Shown in pieces: positions 60,091 to 64,000 of a stretch of DNA of 64,000 bases. The DNA is from JAPPLB01 sp965206655 (GTDB lineage: Bacteria; Acidobacteriota; Terriglobia; Bryobacterales; UBA6623), in contig CBDBKC010000030.1 in assembly GCA_965206655.1 (NCBI GenBank), forward strand, positions 62,001 to 126,000, written 5' to 3'. How positions within the stretch are numbered: the first letter of the stretch is position 1; each line of letters starts with the position of its first letter. The notes beneath the pieces were generated by a model. The model made no database searches, had not been told where the DNA came from, and saw nothing but the letters and a program-made list of their open reading frames with translations. The translations under genes were made by a program, and so were the position numbers.

Positions 60091-60963
60091 CTTGATGCCG
60101 GGTTGTCCACCGGCCGCGGCGTCGTAATAGCCGGGGTCCGCAATGACGACATCACCGTTACCCGCGTCGATTGTCTTCGCCGTAGCGTAGATTCCGTCCG
60201 AGGTCCAATTAGGCTCGCCTCGGCCGGAGAGAACGTCAGGAAGCGGCACGGCGGTGGAAGGGCAATCAACGTTTTGATCGGTACAGGTGACGTTCGTCGG
60301 ATCCCCCGTGAACGCCCCTTCGTGACAGTACTCCAGCCGATCGACAACGACGGTCGAATTGCCATCGACCGACACGGAATCATTCTTGTTGCACGAATTG
60401 GACCTGGCGGCGCAGTCGACACTGACGTTCGGTGTCCCGCTGATCTGGATGCCGCGTGCGTCATCGGGTTCGAGAGCCTGGATGCAGACGCCGATTGCGT
60501 CCTGGGCTCCGGCAACCGCCCGGGCCCGAATGGTGGCTGTTTCCTTTCCAAAAAGGGCCCCCATGAAGAACGTAGGCACTTCCCTGGTGATGACTGCCTC
60601 AACGAAACCATCCGTCTGAAAGTCCCCGCTTGCGGGCGGCCGATTGATCTGGACGTCGGTGCTGTCGACTCCGTGTTCGTAGCCGTTCCGCTTTGCGTCT
60701 TCCTGGCCGGCGATCTGTTCGTCGATGAACTTCCACTCGCGTCGTTCTCGGAGAACCTCCTGCGCGCCGCCCCACGCCGCGGCGTCGGCCGCGCCCTGCA
60801 TGCGTCTCTTCTCGAAGAGAATCCAGCCACCGTCCACTACGAGAGCCAGGAAGGCCAAGAATGTAAAGAAGAGGATCGCCATCATCGGCATAGCGATGCC
60901 TCTACGACTCCTAACTCGAGAGGTGAAACTTCCCCGAAAGCACTGTCCACTCCGATTCGCCAT
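60091..60963 (-). pseudogene. TadG-like protein (copy G2), N-terminal fragment interrupted by IS1380
   Basis: The fragment is 291 codons from ATG 60963 to the insertion. RGIAMPMMAILFFTFLAFLALVVDGG is the membrane segment, and KRRMQGAADAAAWGGA is the TadG motif shared with G1 (KKRTMQAAADAAAWDGA). The middle part has many Asp, Gly and Cys residues. As it stands the frame enters the IS and stops at 60013 after 25 foreign codons. It is the first gene of the leftward pseudopilin array. Confidence 0.9.
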
Positions 60964-61086
60964 TTTCAGTTACCTGCCTTCGATGAGATGGTGGATGAGT
61001 ACACGCTTTTCGTGCAATGCTCCTATGGTAGGCAAGGTTTTTAACTGAGTAAATGGATAGGAAGTACCTTTAAGTTTGGTCCTTAC

Positions 61087-61102
61087 GTACTAGGGCTAGT
61101 AC
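61087..61102. promoter_or_regulatory. Inverted repeat, candidate operator upstream of the pseudopilin array
   Basis: GTACTAG and CTAGTAC are perfect arms separated by GG. The site is about 124 bases upstream of the first pseudopilin gene's start, in the gap before the sialidase-like gene's end. Confidence 0.4.
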
Positions 61103-61139
61103 TATGGGGCGCCTTCCTTTGCGCACGTCGGCGTTGGTG

Positions 61140-62231
61140 TCAGCGCAAACCAGTTCGAAAGTAACCCGCCGGGATGCTCTTGAAACGCAGCGAGAAGAGG
61201 CGGTCTTTCGCGTAGTAGTAGGTGAGCAGAATCCGATCGCCATCCACTGTGGCGCTCGTGTAGGCGTAGGTAGCGGCGGAGTCCGGTTCGATCATCTTGG
61301 GATCCTGCCACGTCTTCCCGTCATCCTGCGAGACGGCCCCGACCAGCGGTGTGCGGGCCCCACCGTGTCCGGCGGCGAGGTCGACGTTGGGGTTGTAGAT
61401 CAGGAGCAGATCGGTCGAGTCGGGCATGTGGATCAGCGTGCTGGGCGATTCCGGCGCGGCCATGGTCCAGGGCGTTGCCTCGGACCACGTCTCACCGCGA
61501 TCGGACGAATAGGAATACCAAATCATTCCAACTTGGGTGCGGATGATCTGGAGTATTCGCCCGTCCGGCATCTCAAGCAGGCCTGGTTCCATGGCGCCCC
61601 GCTTGGGCGCTTCGAGCCTCGTGGGGCCGAGTGTCCAGGTGCGGCCGTCGTCGTCGGAGTGGTAGACGACGGTGCGGAAGGCTTCGCTTGAAGTCCAGAC
61701 TTTTTCGGTGAAGGCCATCGGAGCAAGCAGTCGGCCGTCGCGTAGTTGCATGACGCGGTCGTTGTTCATGACGAAATAGCCCGCTTCGTCGTGCATGCGA
61801 ACCGGCTCGCTCCAAGTGTGTGCGTCGTCTTCCGATCGCCGCGTGTAGAAGTGCAGATCATCGGGGCCGTTCTTGACGCCGAAGAACATTAGGATGTCGC
61901 CCGACTGCGAGCGAATCAGGCTGACGGACATGACGTTCTGCTGCCCGATGTTCTCTTGCAAGACGTACCGCTCGCCCCACGTTCGACCGCCGTCTGTTGA
62001 AGGCGCGGCGACAATGCGTGCGGAGGAATCGTCACGGTTTCCGCCATAGAACTCCGACCACGCCGCGAAGAGCGTTCCGTCCCGGAGCACGACGATGTCG
62101 CCCTCCGTGTTGCGGCGATTCGATTCAGTGGCGGGCGCGATGGTGGCTTCGATGATCTCTGTTGAGGATGTGCTCGCGCAGCCCAAAAAGAGCGAAAGAA
62201 GAGTCGCGGCAAGCACGTGTCGAATTGACAT
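61140..62231 (-). CDS. Sialidase-like lipoprotein
   Basis: The product is 363 residues. A lipobox (FLGCAS) follows a short signal, so it is an anchored exported protein. Asp-box motifs STDGGRTW, SEDDAHTW, SDDDGRTW, SSDRGETW and SQDDGKTW indicate a six-bladed beta-propeller of the sialidase/BNR superfamily. It resembles the unexported relative at 31373. It is probably a glycosidase or carbohydrate-binding protein; the catalytic residues are not certain. Confidence 0.88.
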   Translation of the reverse strand: MSIRHVLAATLLSLFLGCASTSSTEIIEATIAPATESNRRNTEGDIVVLRDGTLFAAWSEFYGGNRDDSSARIVAAPSTDGGRTWGERYVLQENIGQQNVMSVSLIRSQSGDILMFFGVKNGPDDLHFYTRRSEDDAHTWSEPVRMHDEAGYFVMNNDRVMQLRDGRLLAPMAFTEKVWTSSEAFRTVVYHSDDDGRTWTLGPTRLEAPKRGAMEPGLLEMPDGRILQIIRTQVGMIWYSYSSDRGETWSEATPWTMAAPESPSTLIHMPDSTDLLLIYNPNVDLAAGHGGARTPLVGAVSQDDGKTWQDPKMIEPDSAATYAYTSATVDGDRILLTYYYAKDRLFSLRFKSIPAGYFRTGLR

Positions 62232-62300
62232 AGCTGACAGTGTGACGGATTGCTGAGCCCGGCGCCTCTTGAGGCCGCTAGGCCGACATCGTTTCAGAGC

Positions 62301-63773
62301 TCAGTTGATCGGGCGGCCGCGGGTGTATTCGTACTCGACATTCCCGTCGACAGCATGCAGCCGAAAAGCGATGGTGGATTCGTCGCCGACTTTTTTTGTC
62401 TGCACGGAGAGAAAGCCGCCCATCACGCGGTGGAACTGGTGGTATTCGTCGTCGTCTCCCGGCGTTCCGCCCGCGTGCGAGTCGCTGATCGGGCCGCTCG
62501 AGAACTCGTGAACTTTTGTGGCGGGGTGAATGGAGTGATATTGCCAGTGGCGGTCGCCGCAGGCGATGAAGAAATTGTCGGGCAGGTTTTCTTGAAAAAA
62601 GGCGCGCATCTCATCGCCTTCGTGCTGGAACACGGCGTTCGAATGGTTGTCCTTTTTCGTATCGCGGTCGGGGCCGACGATCGGCGTGGGACTGATGAGC
62701 ACTTTCCAATCCGCGTCGCTTGCTAGCAATGTATCCTTCAGCCATTGCTTTTGGCGGGCGCCCCAGATGGTCTTCTCCGGCCCGTCTGGTATATCGTTGG
62801 GCGAACGGAAATCGCGGCCTTCCACAACCCAGACCTGCAGCCCCTTGCCCCAGCGGAAGGTGCGGTAGGGCAGATCACTCATGGGGACCTGTTCGGCGTA
62901 GACTTGCAAGCCTTGCTCGAAGTTGAAGTCGCCCATGAAGTCGCGCGTCAGACCAGGCCAGCCGTCGTCGGCGTAGGAATCGTGGTCGTCTTTCTCGAAA
63001 TACGTCGGCACCTTGAGATGAAAGTCGATCAGCTTCGGATAGCTGTACATGCGGTGCCAGTGATAACGCGCGAGGTCGATGTTCGTGACGGTTGGGTCGT
63101 CGCTGTCGTAGTAGACGGTGTCTCCGGTAGGGATGATGAATTTGGGGTTGAGCGCGGCCATGGAATCGTAGGCCATGAAGCCGTTGGGGTCGTCGGCGTC
63201 CTTGTACATCTGCCCTGTGATGACGGTGAAGGTGACATCGCCGTATGCGTCGGCGGGCGGTGCGGTCTCGAAGCGCCCGCGCAGCGGCTTGTGCCTTACC
63301 GACGTGTCCAGACTCATCGTGTCCGCGGAGAAGTAGTAGACGGTAGCCGGTTGCAGCCCTTCCAGGTAGAAGTGCTGGGTGTAGTCGCGTTCGGCGCGGA
63401 CCATCTCGTGTCGCGTTGCGATGACGTTTTCTGTACTTGCCGGATCGTCGAGCGCGCTTTCGTCGGTGCTATAGCGAAGTTTCACCTGTCCGATGGCCCC
63501 GGGAACAGAGCCCTCGAGATCGTTTGGGTCCGGAAATTCAGGTGGAACGGCCCGCTTACCCCGATCACGCCGTACGATGCCGTCGGCGCGGCGCTTCTCA
63601 TTCTCGGTGAGACGCATCCAAACGATAGCCGTGGTATCGGTGACTTCGCCGACCTTGACGCCGGTAGCCTGCCGGCTTTCATCGAGCGTCTCAACTGTCG
63701 AGCAGGACGCAACAATGACGAGAAAGCTGACGGCTGTGAGGCCTGCGGCTGAAAGGCGGCGCGTCCGTATCAT
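62301..63773 (-). CDS. PhoD-like phosphatase lipoprotein
   Basis: The product is 490 residues. VIVASCSTV is a lipobox after the signal. The N-terminal Ig-like domain (VGEVTDTTAIVWMRL) and the phosphoesterase domain (IPTGDTVYYDSDDPTV, then FEKDDHDSYADDGWPGL, later IACGDRHWQYHS) match PhoD-type alkaline phosphatases. The Asp and His residues in these motifs bind metals. It hydrolyses phosphate mono- or diesters outside the cytoplasm. It runs in the same direction as the sialidase-like lipoprotein downstream, with a 69-base gap. Confidence 0.9.
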   Translation of the reverse strand: MIRTRRLSAAGLTAVSFLVIVASCSTVETLDESRQATGVKVGEVTDTTAIVWMRLTENEKRRADGIVRRDRGKRAVPPEFPDPNDLEGSVPGAIGQVKLRYSTDESALDDPASTENVIATRHEMVRAERDYTQHFYLEGLQPATVYYFSADTMSLDTSVRHKPLRGRFETAPPADAYGDVTFTVITGQMYKDADDPNGFMAYDSMAALNPKFIIPTGDTVYYDSDDPTVTNIDLARYHWHRMYSYPKLIDFHLKVPTYFEKDDHDSYADDGWPGLTRDFMGDFNFEQGLQVYAEQVPMSDLPYRTFRWGKGLQVWVVEGRDFRSPNDIPDGPEKTIWGARQKQWLKDTLLASDADWKVLISPTPIVGPDRDTKKDNHSNAVFQHEGDEMRAFFQENLPDNFFIACGDRHWQYHSIHPATKVHEFSSGPISDSHAGGTPGDDDEYHQFHRVMGGFLSVQTKKVGDESTIAFRLHAVDGNVEYEYTRGRPIN

Positions 63774-63819
63774 GCGGGGGATTGTAGCAAACGCCGGTTA
63801 TCGCTCTGGCCGTCCGCCG

Positions 63820-63999
63820 TCAAGCAAGCAGCTTGTCGATGACGTTGCCCGAAACGTCGGTGAGCCGAAAATCCCGCCCCATATGTTTGTAGGTGAGCTT
63901 GGTGTGGTCGAAGCCCAGACAATGAAGCAGCGTTGCCTGTAGGTCATGCACGTGGACAGGATCTTCGACGACGCTCAGGCAGAGGTCATCGGTTTTCCC
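63820..63999 (-). CDS. DUF1501 protein, C-terminal end (runs off the window)
   Basis: The last 59 residues are present: GKTDDLCLSVVEDPVHVHDL, then ATLLHCLGFDHTKLTYKHMG and RDFRLTDVSGNV. This is the typical C-terminus of DUF1501 proteins (GETDDxxxxVVxDPVHVHDLxATxLHLLG). The family has an alkaline-phosphatase-like fold and is usually Tat-exported and encoded beside DUF1549/DUF1553 cytochrome-like genes. The start is beyond the window. Confidence 0.9.
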   Translation of the reverse strand, partial: GKTDDLCLSVVEDPVHVHDLQATLLHCLGFDHTKLTYKHMGRDFRLTDVSGNVIDKLLA

Positions 64000-64000
64000 A

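Overview
The window is about 64 kb of G+C-rich bacterial chromosome. It most likely comes from an Acidobacteriota member related to Solibacter/Bryobacterales. The evidence is a large TIGR03437-type secreted protein, an extracellular HAF-repeat protein, Ser/Thr kinase-AAA-TPR fusion architecture, Tat-exported Gfo/Idh/MocA oxidoreductases, sulfatases, and the DUF1552/DUF1592/DUF1501 exported-protein set. These sets are shared with Planctomycetota, so the phylum is inferred, not proven.

Layout. (1) 1-3.4 kb: a short HAF protein, then an IS1595-family element with a second integrase-type element nested inside it. (2) 3.6-7.4 kb: a sugar-phosphate isomerase-like gene and the metK-ahcY methyl-cycle pair. 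(3) 7.5-10.9 kb: a TIGR03437-type gene cut by an IS4-family element. (4) 11.2-14.8 kb: a Ser/Thr kinase and an AAA/TPR protein in the same frame, separated by one stop codon. (5) 15-20.1 kb: a Lon-like protease gene broken into three pieces by an IS630-family and an IS1380-family element. (6) 20.3-32.5 kb: catabolic and exported genes (PLP enzyme, sulfatase, oxidoreductases, MFS and SSS transporters, PHP hydrolase, sialidase-like protein). (7) 32.6-42 kb: a tRNA-His with atypical identity elements, a small GG-leader protein, two leucine-rich-repeat proteins, the DUF1552/DUF1592 pair and an M48-like protein with a changed active site. (8) 42-53.8 kb: a TonB-family protein, amidohydrolase, esterase, polysaccharide deacetylase, mannonate dehydratase-like protein, sulfatase, exported RraA-like protein, fused E1 dehydrogenase and HpcH/HpaI aldolase. 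(9) 53.9-61 kb: a leftward array of six TadE/TadF/TadG-like pseudopilin genes in duplicated form. One is cut by a second, nearly identical IS1380 copy, and another has a 276-bp IS1595-type MITE just upstream of its start codon. (10) 61-64 kb: a sialidase-like lipoprotein, a PhoD-like phosphatase and the end of a DUF1501 gene.

Mobile DNA is the main theme. In three cases (TIGR03437 protein, Lon-like protease, TadG-like protein), removing the IS and one copy of its target duplication restores one continuous reading frame. The insertions are therefore recent, and the ancestral genes can be read exactly. The genes between them describe an organism that exports many hydrolases and oxidoreductases to degrade sulfated or acidic polysaccharides and sugars, and that builds surface pili or an adhesive apparatus. 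I recognised no complete new defence or biosynthetic system. The least ordinary items are the tRNA-His, the duplicated pseudopilin array with its polymer-like TadG proteins, the GG-leader protein, and the families of short palindromic repeats.
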